Positions 1 to 13,900 of a DNA stretch of 64,000 nt are shown here, in pieces. The notes below the pieces were generated by a model, which was given only the letters and a program-made list of their open reading frames with translations, did not search any database and had not been told where the DNA came from. The stretch is taken from contig NC_088775.1 in NCBI RefSeq assembly GCF_954871325.1, forward strand, positions 82,933,561-82,997,560. The letters run 5' to 3'. The number at the start of each line of letters is the position of its first letter. Within the stretch, counting starts at the first letter, position 1. The position numbers were made by a program, and so were the translations under genes. Source of the DNA: Gordionus sp. m RMFG-2023. Lineage: Eukaryota > Nematomorpha > Gordioida > Chordodea > Parachordodidae.

Positions 1-3000
1 TATAAAAAAAGATACATAAATTATCTTAATATATAAGATGTGGAAAAAAACTGAAAAAATTAAAACAACTGCAAGCTCGATCTCCATATTTGGTATATCG
101 ATGATAATATAATAAGTGGACCACCTGTGGAGATAGTTAAGGCTCTATTGACCAAGAATAAATACTATAGAATAAATTGTGTGTGATTGTATTGCATAAT
201 TAAGTAGGAATAATAAGTGGTCTTTTTTATTTAATAATATAGTTATACAAAAGAAAATAAGTGGTGTTAAATGAAAATATATATCAATATATATATGTTT
301 TATCGCCTTGAGATGTATTTATATACATGTTAATTTCATTGAATAAAAAGATAATATAACAATTTAAGCGAACATGCAACAGGCTCTAAGTGTAATATAA
401 AAAATGAAGAAGTCTTTATTGGTCTTAGGTAAAACACAAACAAAGCCTAATAATGATATTAATTATAGTTTTAAGAATATCGTTATTAAATCTCCCACCA
501 CAAATCTCCATCGGTTGTGAGGAACCGATTCAATAATTTTTAAAAAAAAACCTTAACTAGCCTCAAAAACTTTGAGTACTTATATTCCCTTCATGCTCAT
601 AATACATATTATCTAGTAAAAAAACTTTTCCAACATTCCCGAATCCTTTATGTCTTAATATCAACTGCTATCTTTAACCAGAGAACTGAAATACGAGTTG
701 AAGGTAAAAGAAATGATAAAAAAATTGCCAATCTTAGTTTAATGACCTCTCATGGCTTTAAGCTACTCTACCCACTTCCAATAAATGAATTTGAATTCGG
801 CCTCTAATCTCTTTATCGATTAGCATATTTATCTTTTCGATGCTTCCGAGTACTACTATCCTTGCCTCTCATTCTTTTGTAATAGTCTATTTAATAGATG
901 ATTCTATCTCCTTTCTGCCTAACACAAATGTACCTGACATCTCTTCTAATCTTAACCAAGCAAAGATTGGAATATGCCCTTGATTACCAAGTATCGTTGA
1001 TTATCTTTACACCAACTTGAAATCTGTTGACCATTTTCTTTTGCAGCTTTGAAGATCAGTTCAGGGCAATAATTTATTGTTGGAGACAATTCTGTCTAAG
1101 AAATTTAGGCCATGAGTTCAGTGATCAGAAATTTGGTTTTGCGCCAGAGCTATTCGTTAAATAGCTAACTCGATCATCTCACACAAATGTGCTATATTTT
1201 ACAAACAGGAGAATGCAGGTTTGCCTTCAATGTATCAAAAGTAGAGGGCGAGCTAGCGCACATCTATGCAATCCCCTTATCCAGTGTGCTCTAAATTTAG
1301 CTGCGATTCATGGATCATCGGTTTGTTTCCTGTCAACAGTTGATCAAATAAAATCATGGGTTACATTGCGAAGATGGAAAGTTCTTAGTTCGAAATCTTT
1401 TCTGCACCGTCCTTCTGCATAATCAAACTTTAACAAAGATTTATTAGCAATAGAAAATTTTGAAATATGATAAATATGTGAACATCTCTGATCAATCATT
1501 TAGTACCAATCTGACCACTCTTACCACTTTTGGTTCTCAATCTCAAAACCTAATAAAATATTGTGCAGACGAATTTCAACCAAAATAAAGGATCTAAAAG
1601 AAAGATTTTACCTTGGCCAAAGGCTTGCAATCCAGACCATTAAATCAAATCCATTGCTTTATTAACGCATTCCTTTCTTAAGATTTTTTTTTTATTTGTA
1701 ATATAGTCATTTAATTTGTTATTTCTTCTGCATGTTTTATTATTTATGTTAAATTTGTCAAAGTTATTGCATTTTGTATTATTAAATACATCTATTTTAT
1801 AATAATTTTATTTATATACATTCTTATTTTGTATTAGTTTATTTATACATAAATAATTTAACTCATGATTTTGACAGATAAAACATTTTAAATAAAAAAA
1901 AGAAAAAGAATAAAATATCTAAAATATTTTATATAAACAATTTATAAGAAATTGTAATTATATTTCTTATGTGGATTATGTTTGTGCAAGCTTTATTTTC
2001 TTATACTACCATTATATCGATTGTGCTGTTTCCTTATCTTAACAATTTATCGTACCCTTATATCTTAATGTTCAAAGCCATCCATATCATTGCATTCATC
2101 AAAATAATTTATTACAGCGAATAACTTCTTTCTAAATGAATTAATTTATCATTTATTATTTTCCTCTTAAATTGAACCTTTAGTGGCTAAATATATTAGA
2201 ATGAATTAAATCATAAAAAACAATTCCTTTATCTTCAATGTACCCTAAACCCATATCTTTATTGAATTACTTGCCTCTAATCGTTCTTAATATTGATAAT
2301 CATCTTTTGTCAACCATGTCTAATGATAAATTTATATACTTAATAAAAATTCTATTGATTGTACCTCAAAATCTTTTAATCCTAAGATAAAATGTCATTT
2401 TTTTGTGTGATTGACAATGTACTTCATACTTTCAGAACCAAACGCACACACTAGTTGATATAAATCAACTGAAAAAAATTTTTTTATCCATTATTTTCTC
2501 CTTCTCTCTTTTCATAAAAGCAACTGAAATATATTTATATTTCTCCTTTATCGATTATTTTCTATAGTTCTCCTTTTAAAAAAACAACATTTCTTTTACA
2601 GCCTTTTCGGGGATCACACCCGTTATTCTAAGACAACCCAAATATATATCTCTAGCGCTCATTCTTTTTTAAATTATAATATTCAATTGATCTAAGTGAT
2701 TAATCTTATTTTATATCGAAATCAATCTTTTACTTTTACTTTTTCTCTTCAAAATCTTTAATATCTTAATATTAGTTTTATTCAAATTAAACTATTTCCT
2801 CATTCTGCTGGATATTTTATATAAAAATTCTATAGTAATTAGCTATTCTCTTGTATGTATTTTCAAGGCTCTTATAGATTTGTTATTTTATTTCTCTATA
2901 TTCACCTGATCAAAATGATAAATCTTAATCTATATTTTTTTGCTTTCTATTTTAAATATTCTGAAATCTCTTTAGTATAAATCAAAATAGTCTTCACTAT

Positions 3001-3216
3001 TTTCTTCTTTGATGTTTCAATTTTTTGTTTTTCTTTCGGATATTATTAGATTATGCTGCATTTTTATTCTCAAATTTTATTAATGATCGACAATAACATT
3101 TAAATATATAAATGAGATCAACTGCCGCATTATCTTTATGATGGATGCTTTTAGCTTTCTGTAGATTTTGGTTAATTAGCCAACCTCATATTATATTAAA
3201 TATAATCTTCTTGAGC

Positions 3217-4265
3217 CAGGCACGAAGCCAGGAATTTTCTACGGAAGGCGGGGGGGGGGTTTGGATAATTTTTTAAATGTTGAAATGATTATTTTTGGAG
3301 CAGTAAAAATTTATTAGAACTAATAATCATATAAAATTTATTATAACTAATCATATTTGAACATGATAATTTTGAACACAAATAATAAAATATTGGAATA
3401 TAAAAAATATTAAGAGTGAATATAATACAAAAAATATTCAAGCTATATAAATCGGTATGTAAATCACAATAAAATATAAATTAAACATTTTATAATAATT
3501 TAGATGGTCAAAATATCCTTCATAAATGAAAATTTAATCTTCTTTGCGATTGTGCCATTTTTAAAATAAGTTTTTTTTGTGTTGGAAATTAGATCTCGCT
3601 GAGTACAGTTAGCTATTCATTAAATTTTAAGATGCCATACTTTTGATATAGGTATTTATTCTCTGTAATGTAGAGGCAGACCTCTCATTTGTGCTTGTAT
3701 TAATTAGTATCATTATCAAAATATGTAGTAATTTTTATATATTTGTAAAATATTTTTGTTAAAAATGCAATGCGTCCATTGTATTTCTTGAAAAATAAAT
3801 ATTTTATTACCATTTAAGTTCGCAAATTAATTGGTCCTTATGTGCATTTATATACTCTAAATAAAATTTAGCTATATATTTATTTCCAATATGAAGATTT
3901 GATATATCCTCATATGGGAGTTATGATTAGTATTTGTAAATTGAATAGAGCCAACTGATAAATCACAAATCGTTCATTGATTTGAGTTAGAATTAAATCC
4001 AAATGTGGAACAAAAACGGTTATATAATAATGATCCTCAATTGATTCCACGTTTATATTGGAACGATTTGTTTGTCAGTAAAGTCGAGGCTTGGAATCTC
4101 AAAATTATATAATTTCGCTTTCACCTCAACATTCACATAAATCTTGAGAAATTCCTGGTCGATATGATCTCTTTGTCATCTAAGCTGTGATATAATAATA
4201 TTAGTAATTTGCATAATTTCAGTAAAAAATTGCTGTGTAATAAATAATTTATTATTATATTCCAA
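3217..4265 (-). mobile_element. hAT-type DNA transposon remnant (ZMYM1-like transposase family), copy A
   Basis: The left end, CAGGCACGAAGCCAGGAATT, is a degraded form of the terminal repeat seen on the elements at 43439-44445 and 47476-49338. A G-run follows about 30 bases in, as in those copies. The interior from about 3660 to 4260 lines up by eye with 43750-44390, for example CCTCAATTGATTCCA followed by an ACGATTTGTTTGTC word in both. The transposase-like reading lies on the minus strand in the better copy. No right terminal repeat was found, so the copy is truncated near 4265. It is old, with many differences from its relatives and no usable open frame. Confidence 0.7.
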
Positions 4266-7044
4266 TGAAAAAATCGGCAGTTTATATTAAAACTATTAAT
4301 GTATAAGCTTCAGGTGAAACAATACAAAATAGGCTTTTCTAAAAAGATATTGTAATTGTAACAACTCAATATCGAAGGTTCCATCTGGTCGTACAGGCTT
4401 TTTGCAGTGTTTTTAATAAGTTTTCTAATCATATATGTTAACATAGATATATTAAATAGAATTTTTTGGTTGATTATATCCATTAGTTATTATTATTTAA
4501 AAAATATTAAATAAATATTAAATTTTCATAAGATAAAATATTAATATACAAGAGATAGATATTTAAATTAATTTTCACTTTTTGCCTATATTTAGAATAG
4601 TTTAAAAATAAAATAATTTGCAATTCATAATTCATAAATACCTTTTCTTTTGTTTGAAATTCTTACTATAGGACGTGGGATTTCTCTTGCTGATTTCGAT
4701 CCTGAGCCCTTATATAGACCTCCCTCAAGTTATTTTTTGTCCAGCAGCCCTTAAAATTAAGGTTAAACGTAGAATTTTATTAAAGAATGTAATTTCAACA
4801 TTAACATCTGTTCTAAAAATAATTGTACATTATTCCTGGTTACTAATCTTATTCCCTATATTATACTCAATTATAAAATCCTTTAACCAAATTAATTGCA
4901 TATTTCAGTCTTTAATTTTAATCTTCCAAAATTTTAAATTTTATTATCTTTAACCACCAGTATTCAATCTCTTCGGATATTTTCAATTATAGTAAATAAT
5001 TAATTACAAATAATTCTTTAAGTATTAATAGTAATATGATAAGATTTTCGGAAATATATAAAGGAAAAAGAATTATTTTTGTCAATTTTTTTAAAAATTA
5101 AAAATAAATACGCCAACCAGTGATATAAATATCATCAATTTTAGATGTTTCTATTCTTATTGTTTGTGACTAATTTTATTACAGAAATGAAATTTTAAAC
5201 CTTACTAATAAAGTATTTAAACCTTCGGTACTCAGAGTTTAAACTTTAAACCTTATTTGTTAACATTTAATATTTGAATTACGTTTATTCAAAAATTTAT
5301 CTTCTATCATAAAAAATTTGTTTTAAATATATAAAAAAAACCATGTCAAACGATTAAGTTACAATATTATCCTAATGTGTTAACGCGTTAGTTGAATTGT
5401 TCTAAAACAAAATTAGTTAAACAATAATACAAAAATAACTGTGGTGTTTGGCAGTTTGATATATTAATTTTTATTATTATCGAGACCAAAGTGGAACTGT
5501 CATTTAGCTCATTATCGATTAATTTAAAGTTTATTATTAGTTTGTGTTATCAAATATCTTATCGCAAAATAAAATAGAAACAATAAAGATAATTATTTTT
5601 ATTAACAATTTAAATATTTTTTATTATTGTATTTTTTTATATTTTATTATAAATAGTGAAAAATTAGAACAATAAAATTATTATTTGTTTTTCGTTTAAA
5701 AAAAAGAAGAAGTATATTTTTGTTTTCAAATTCTCAAGGAGTAAAAATAGAAAAGAAAATCGCAAGTAAAAAAAAAGGAAAAAATAAAGTGACCAAAATA
5801 TATTAAAATAACCGATTCCCAGTTTTCTCCCACATAGTTAATAATTACCGATTCCTTGTTATACTTAATAATAACAATAAATTTTTTAAAGTAAAATAAA
5901 ATGTATATACAATCCTAGGTAATAAAAAATTGAAACAAAGTATTTAAGCTGCTTTATAAAAAAAATAACAAAAATATATATATCAAAGTAAGTCTAAGGT
6001 TAAAAATTGAAACTGTTCAGGTTGAAGAAATAAAAAATATAAAAACAAGTTTTAAGTTACAAAAATAAGTGAATAATCAAAATTATCGACATTCGTTTAG
6101 TAAATACGCTTTACATAGTTACTACCAAATAAACTATTTTATTTAACTGAAAACTTACTTTACTTATTTGTCACAAGTTACCATATCTACTATCGTAAAT
6201 ATATATGTATTAAAATTAAATATAATTAAAAATTAATCAATTTTACAAGTGTTATAATTGATAAAAAATTTTTGTTTTTACATAATGAAATATTATCAGT
6301 GCCAATTTTTGATTCTTTCAATTTCTTTACTTGTTACTACTTTGCAATTTACACTTACTAGATTGTATTTTATATAAAAAATGTATATATTTTATGTTAG
6401 ATATTTTGGTGTCAAACAAAAGATTCTTTTACAGTTATTATATTATTTTAACATCTAAAATAATCAATATAAATGATAAGATTATTAAAATTTTTATAAT
6501 AATTTAAATATATCGTAAAAAATTGTATAGTTTTAAAATTTATTTTAAAAATGATTTATAGACCTCAGGCCCATCTTAAGTCTAATAAAATTAACTACGA
6601 ATCTTCTCGTACCAAGATGTGAGCGAATTAAAAAACGAATTTGAATTCAATTATGCATTATTCATTATATGATTTCTTCGTACGAACCTATAGATTTACT
6701 ATTCGTATTCACTAAGAATAATAAAATTTCATATGTGTATTCGATTCAAATTATTTGAATAATTCGTTTTTAATAATTTGGGACATGAAGGGGTGGGGGG
6801 ATGTACTAAACAAAAGTTATATTTAGAGTCAATGAATCTTTTAAGAACCTATCCATAGCAGTTAGAAGCTTTTTTTATCAATCCACTTAATAATAATTTA
6901 ATTATTAAGTAAAGAAAGCCATATGCATTTTTTAGAAGAATATAATTGTTAAATAATTTATATAAATCAATGATAATATCTTTCTAGAAATATAAACATC
7001 AGGATACTTTTATTCATATCCAACATACTTAATATTTTTTTTGC

Positions 7045-7098
7045 TCTTGGAGGACTCAAACTCCAAAACCACCCCGCCGTTACGCCACTATATTAAAT
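7045..7098 (-). repeat. tRNA-derived SINE fragment
   Basis: Read on the minus strand, the segment gives TAGTGGCGTAACGG and then GGAGTTTGAGTCCTCC. These resemble the A box and B box of an RNA polymerase III promoter in a tRNA-derived SINE head. No tail or target duplication is evident, and too little is left to fold as a tRNA. A related-looking scrap lies at 35525-35630. Confidence 0.4.
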
Positions 7099-7780
7099 TT
7101 CTTTATATTAAATGATGAAACTCAAACTTTTACAAACTGCTAATCTTCTCATCAGCATTAAGACAAAAAACGGCTTCTTATAATTTGTTGCAATAGATTC
7201 CAACACCATTTCTGTCACAAATGATCTCATTATAAATTTAAGGAGGTGGGGGGATGCACATTTTAGTATATTGATTTTATAATTTAAAAAAAAACATTGC
7301 AATAAAATGGTTTGAAGAATTAATTATATTTACATATGCAGTAGCAGTTATTGTATGGAACCAGACTAATGATAGCTCTTGATTGCTGGGAAATTGTATA
7401 AATGTCGAATAAATATCGATTATGATCAACTTGATGGTAGTTTACCAAAATTGTTCATATTTCAGTATTTTAGGATAACAGCATATTTGGATTTCTTTTT
7501 ACCCAGCCCCCCTCCCAACTACGCCTTCAAAACAGAATATCTTGTAAATTCCTACAGTGATCACCCTTGTGTCTATTCTTTTTTAATAATTAAGAAAAAG
7601 GATAATATTAATAAAAGTTACTAGACTAAAAAATGTATATTTCTAGTCTCAAATTAGGTTGAGGGAAGCTTGGACTTAGTTGATCATTTTTTTAAAAAAT
7701 GACAGATTGGGTAATATAATGCTGACATAATTTATTAACTCAAACACTTTCTGTTGTCGTATGTGATCATTTTCTACCAT

Positions 7781-7984
7781 ATGGTTTTAAAAATAATTTT
7801 TAAACCTTTACTTTTCAATATCATATTTACCTGTGTATATAGCAATAGATGCACATATAAAGGAGCTGTTTATGAATACGAATTGCCCTATGCAGATCCA
7901 TTTTCTACAAATTATTCTGTCGATCAATATATTAATACTAATTTGAAAAATTATAAACATGTTTTACAAATTGCAGCTTCAAAG
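7781..7984 (+). CDS. BTD/VNN: vanin/biotinidase-like exon 1
   Basis: ATG is followed by a hydrophobic signal peptide (MVLKIIFKPLLFNIIFTCVY) and then the family's N-terminal AVYEYE motif. The exon ends AAG/GTGAAC in phase 0. An alternative non-ATG upstream opening was ignored because the signal peptide fits this ATG. Confidence 0.85.
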
Positions 7985-10900
7985 GTGAACCTAAATTGTT
8001 TATAATTAAATATTAAAGAATGCGATTTATGTTTACTTCCTTATATTTTATTTATTTGCTCAGAAATTGAATATAATAATATTTCCTGAGTATGGAATTA
8101 TTGGTAATCATCATAAAAAGAGATCAGATGTGTACCCATATTTAGAAATTGTTCAAAATTTTAACCATGCAAAAAAATCCTATTATAATAAGGAAATTAT
8201 AAAAAGATTAAAATTATGGGCCAAGCTTTACACTATATACATTGTTATAAATTTAGGAGAGGTATATAATATAGTATATATATTTTAGTTATATATTTTA
8301 GTTATATATTTTAGTTATATATATTTTTGGCATAATTTTTTTATTATATTATCTAACAAAATTTAACAAAGAATATTAAAGTTAGTTTATGAACTTGAGA
8401 GGATTATTATTAGCTTATTACTTATGATATATACTATTTTTATCAAATTGCAATCATACAATTTATATTGTTTAATTTAAAGGAGGAGAATTTCCTTATG
8501 ATAAGTCAGTAGTTCTAGTATTATAAATGTCCATTTAACTTGCCAAAACTTCAGACAAGGAGAATTCTATTTATCTTAAACTATAAATTGTTGAAAAAAA
8601 TTTCTATTTTGGCTAGTTGGCCTCTATATTCTTAAATGTTGAATATGTCTCTTCATAATTAGGGTTACACCAACATCTTTATTATTAGAGGTCTGCAAAT
8701 AGCAAAATCAAAAAAAAAAGATTGGATGATTAATCCCTCTTTTCATAAAAGTAATTCCTAATCCTACTATTTGTTTTTAAAAATATTTAAAGCATTAATT
8801 TATATTAAACAATTTTAACTTGTTTTTTTTCTATTTCATTTTTACAATTTAAAAAAATAAATAAGTCAATCGATAATAACTCAACTAAAGTAATATTTAA
8901 CTGAAGAAGATTTTTTTTTAATTGAATGAAATATACTTAAAAATTTAACAAGTAGTTTGAGTTAAAGGAGTAGGATTGGTTAGGGTTAATTAAGTGTTAG
9001 TTGGTTAAATATAATAACCTTTCAAATCTGTCATGTCATATGATTATAAATTGACAAATTGAAATTAAAATAAATGATCTATTGTAACCTTCCTTGAGTT
9101 GGGCCATGAATCAATCGTGTATTTATGAAATATGAAATGCTTAAAACATTTTTAATCTTTATAACTTGCTCATATTTTAATTATTTTAACTTAAATTGCA
9201 CAACTGCATTCATAGTAGGATTTGATTTGGCACAATTTAAAGACTGAAAAATTTTTTAAATCTGTTTATTAGACCGATTTTTCTTTATTAATATCAATAA
9301 TTCTTAGATTATTATCATGAATGCAATTAAAGATAAAATTATTATTAATAAAGAAAAAAATGATTTCATAAACAGATTTTAAAAATTGATCAGTTGTTAA
9401 ATCGTGCCCGATCAGATCTCGCTATAAATACAACCTAAATTTGGGATTTTAATGATAATAATTTTTTTTTATGATGTGTAGTGCAATTTACATATTTCAA
9501 GATGTGGAATGACAAAAAATTCATTTAATACTAGCAATCGACAAAACTTAGAAAGGTATATCTAGATAGACCTGTGTGCCACCATGCAACGCTGCTACCG
9601 TTGTACTCTTTTTTTGTCAATTTTATAACGTCCGATTATTAAAATTATATGTTTTTTATTATAAGTTATATCGTAAAATTGCAAATTACATTGATATTTA
9701 AAATAAATATAAAACTCAAAATTTATGTATAATTAGAATTGATTCTTCGCAAAAGAAAAATATATGAAAAATATTTTTGTAAAATATGAGCCAACAAACA
9801 AGTTAAAACTTTTTTAATTTTATAGTTTTTTAACGATAGGTATATCTATATTTTTTCTTTACGAATTCCTTAAAAATTTTATTCAATTAATTTTAGATTT
9901 TAAGATAGTTTCAATGATCGTAGATAGTGAAGCAAATCGCTCCATTTGAGTCGATTTTTAAGAACTTCGAACTCAATATTTTGGTCAGAAAAATATTGCC
10001 TCTGCCTCAAGATTTCGCTAATAGATGTTCAAATATTTGTGCCATCTTATGAGCAAAATCTTTAGGCTTGCGTAATATTTTTCTGGATAAAATTACTGAC
10101 CTAGCCTTTTTTAAAAAATCGGCTTTTGATCCTTCATCCATGATTAGTGGTTCAAAATAGCAAGTCTAGAGAATTGTCCGGTTAGGTGAATATGAGAACC
10201 ACTTATGTTAGGACATGAATTACATAATCTTGTCATCACAGTGGATTAAATAAAGAAAGTAAGTTGAATAGAAAATATTATTAAATGAAGTAGAGAAATT
10301 ATTGTTGGGTTAAAGATTTAATCAAATTTTGAAGGAAGAATAATTTATTTTTTAAGATAGAAAATGCCCAGAAGTAATAGAACTACTTCAGATATATTAA
10401 ATCTGGTCAATGAATTCATGCGTTGAAGGTTTTGAAATTGATGAATGTGAAAATGAACGATACAATACACGCGAAGAAAAAAAAATGAAACTTTTAAACG
10501 AAAGTCGATATATCATTTTAATGATACTAGAATGTGTAAAGGAAACCAATATAAATCCAAATAGAATAAACAAACATGAACTTAAATTATTTAATTATGA
10601 TTGGGATTTGATAAAGAATATCATGAAATCCATAGGATCATTAAATGATATACAATAAATATTTAATATCTCAAAGAATGTATTATAAATTTAGCTCTAC
10701 TATTTCGCATTAAAATATCCATATTTGATCGTCAATGACAATGGTAAAGTGAATATATTCCTTCTCAAACCATATATGTTTTACAGTATTAGTCCCACGT
10801 TTAAACCATAATTTCAAAAGTTGTAAATATCATGAATAAATTATCTTAATGAAATCTTTCATGAATTATTTTAATAAAATTGTTAAATTTCTAATATATA

Positions 10901-13900
10901 TTAATTAATATTATAATATATTTTATTTGGCAAAAGTTATGCTCTGTAATATAGGTTAGATTGTTATAAAATTATCAACACACATGGCAATAATGGAAGT
11001 TTTTTTTGGTCAGCTTATATTTTGAAGTAATAAAAAGAAAATCATAAAAAGATTCCTATTTCTGTAATAGGTGTCTGAAAAAAAGCTGTGAAACAAGATT
11101 AATAATGAGATTATCTCTAATAAACAAGAGCATGAATGCTATTTGCTATTAGGACAGCAAGCTAAAGTTGAAATTGATGTGTTGGAAAGAGTTAGAATTA
11201 ACAATTTAGCAATATTTGCTAAGAAAATACTTTTCGTCCCAGCTACCAACGCCCCTTTCTCTGTTACTGGTTAGATATTGAATTCAAAAAGATTTTCATT
11301 ATCTCCAGATAACTTGGATAAAATTATTTTTATCCACAATAATTACAATACAATGATATATCATCTGATATAAATTTAATATGTTTATTTGAATTTATAT
11401 ATGTGTGAAATTCATTTATGTATCCATTATATATTCCCCTTTTTATAAATCATATGCATTTTTTCAATATCTTGTCGCGCGTTGCTTAAGTTGATGATTC
11501 AATTCATTATCTTTTGCTAAAAATATTTTATAAACATTTATAAATGTATATTTATATTTTGTTTGTTGTGTAATAGAGATGTATTTACATTTAGATTTTT
11601 ATGCTTAATTTTGTTGGCATAGAAACAAATTTATACAGTTTATCATATATGTTGTTTTATCGGCCCGCCAATTTTAGAATTTTATGGATGCGCCGCTGAC
11701 CGCTAGTATAAAAATCAGGGTTGTGCATTTGACCGGTCAAATACGTTATAGGGTCAAATATGGTCAAATTCAAATATATGTTTTTTAAAGTTAATATTAA
11801 CTTTATTTTGAAAATAATAGTAAAATGAATCTATAATATTAATTTTTTAAATTCATTGTCATTAAATAACTAACGTTTAGCTATCTGTAGCAGATTCTTG
11901 TTCTGATTCATATTCAATATTATCATTTTCTTTAATATTTTTTAATCAATTTTCCTGATGTCTTAGATCTTCAATCGATTTCTATTTTCATAAAAAATTA
12001 TCCCAAATCGACCTATTTCTTTCTAAAGAAGAAGTAGAACTAGGAATTATTAATCTCTTAATGGGCATGGTTCTATTAACTTGAGGTCGCAATTGATTGT
12101 TTATGGAAATTACTACTTTCCACATAATTTTCTATATTAAACATGCTGTTTTTGCTTCTGAAATTAATTATATCACTTAAAATATTTTGGTCATCACTAT
12201 CTTGTAAAATAGCTAATTCTTGAATTATATCATATACTTCATTAATTCACTACTAGTGAGATTCTCCTCTTGATAATGTGGACCCAAAAAATAAGCAAAC
12301 ATGTGATCACATGTATTTATATCGTTTTTATCTTTTTTAAAGATATTTTTAATTATTTTTCCTTTAAATTTTTTTATAGTATTTGACCGTATTTTACCAG
12401 GTAAAATACTCCTCCGGTCAATTGACTAAATTTGACTAATCAATTGACCGACTTGCCAACCCTGATAAAAATGCAAACCCGTCACCGCCGCTGAATCAAT
12501 ATATCGGCGCACAGGTCTACATTTGAGTGACTTAACATGTAATCCTTTTTCCAACTCATTTCTACTTCATTATTTAAAAAAAATCATTTTTTGTTTGAGA
12601 AATAAATATTCAGGGCCAAAAAGTATTTAAAATAAAAAAAATTATGAAATATCGGGAGATATTTCATTTTTACAGCTAATTTTAAAACCTACAATACCTA
12701 AAATAGATTATTTAATTTAGACCTTTTTAAAAGAGTATTTTCTTTAAAATAAGTAAAATGGAAGTATTTTAATATTCTCCCCTTCTCTAATTTAAAATAT
12801 AAAAGGAAAAAGATGCCCTATTTAATCATAAATCAGAATTAAATATCAATTTTCCACTCAATAAGTTTCACATATTTATTGCATTTTCCCATTTTCACTT
12901 ATCTACTACCATTATATATATAACGAATAGCTGTTAAAACCGTTATAAATTTTTTTAAGTTACGTCATTACTTTTTTTTTGTCTACAGGTAACGTAAACG
13001 TTATACACCCTTCTAACTAACGGTAACTATAAACCATTAATTTTTTGAGCAACTTGGGACTTGGGGTCTCACAAGCTAACTATATAAATCTTTATTGCTA
13101 ATTTTCCTTAAACATTTAATAACTTATTTTTTTAAATGTTATGTTCATTTTTACTTTACTAACTCTTCATTCATTCACGCACGTATGCCCTACCCCCCCC
13201 CCCCCCCTTATTAATTTGCAAGATTTTTAAGATTTCTTATACTAATAAAAATTGTCACTCTTTAATTAAACCATGCAAGTATAATTTTAAATTAAGTCGT
13301 TTTAAGTACTAATCAGGTACTCCATATTGGGATAAACCTGAAATTGAGTGCTTCCATATTTTTTATCCCGTTCAGGGATGATTCCAGCTTTACCAATTTT
13401 CTTTTTATTTTTGCTAATAACTTCCTTAATTTCTTTATACATTCTATCAAACGGATGCACTAAAATAATGTATTAATTAAATTAAACACTAAAAATATTG
13501 GTAATTAGTTTCAGAATAAATGCTTTCAGTCATTTGTAAGCGTGAAAATTAGTTAATTTTTGTTCTTCTTCTTTTTTTTTTACTAACAACTATAAAAGAA
13601 ATACTGCATAACTGATTGAAGCATTATTATGTACTAAATATCGGCTTAATATTAATGCTTCCCGTTTTTCCTTTTCAAGATGATAAACATCTGAATTAAA
13701 GAGCTATTCGCATTGAAATATTGAATTATTACTATTTAAAAAAAAATATATTCGTCACTTTTGTAATATTTAGGATCAGAATTTGATAGTTTTTATATTA
13801 TATTATTTTTTATTTTCACTGGAATTTTATGTTCTCAAAAAATATATATTAAAAAAATCTTATAAGTTATTCCCGTGTACAAAGGAGAGTATATCAGAAT

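Larger units (their letters stand above)
1..7780. other. AT-rich region without a recognisable host gene
   Basis: No open frame in this stretch reads as a known protein, and none can be spliced into one with confidence. The short open frames (for example 1189-1422 and 4675-4953) have compositions expected of AT-rich noise. About 480-1680 is less AT-rich than its surroundings and may be an old, decayed element, but I could not assign a family. The recognisable items are a hAT remnant near 3217-4265 and a SINE scrap near 7045-7098, listed separately. 6630-6780 is a weak inverted repeat built from CGAATT-like words. Confidence 0.5.

Noticed and set aside
4675-4953. 92-codon hydrophobic frame as a membrane protein gene
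   Set aside because: Composition is what AT-rich DNA gives by chance (Ile, Leu, Phe, Lys); no start context, homologue or neighbouring exon supports it.
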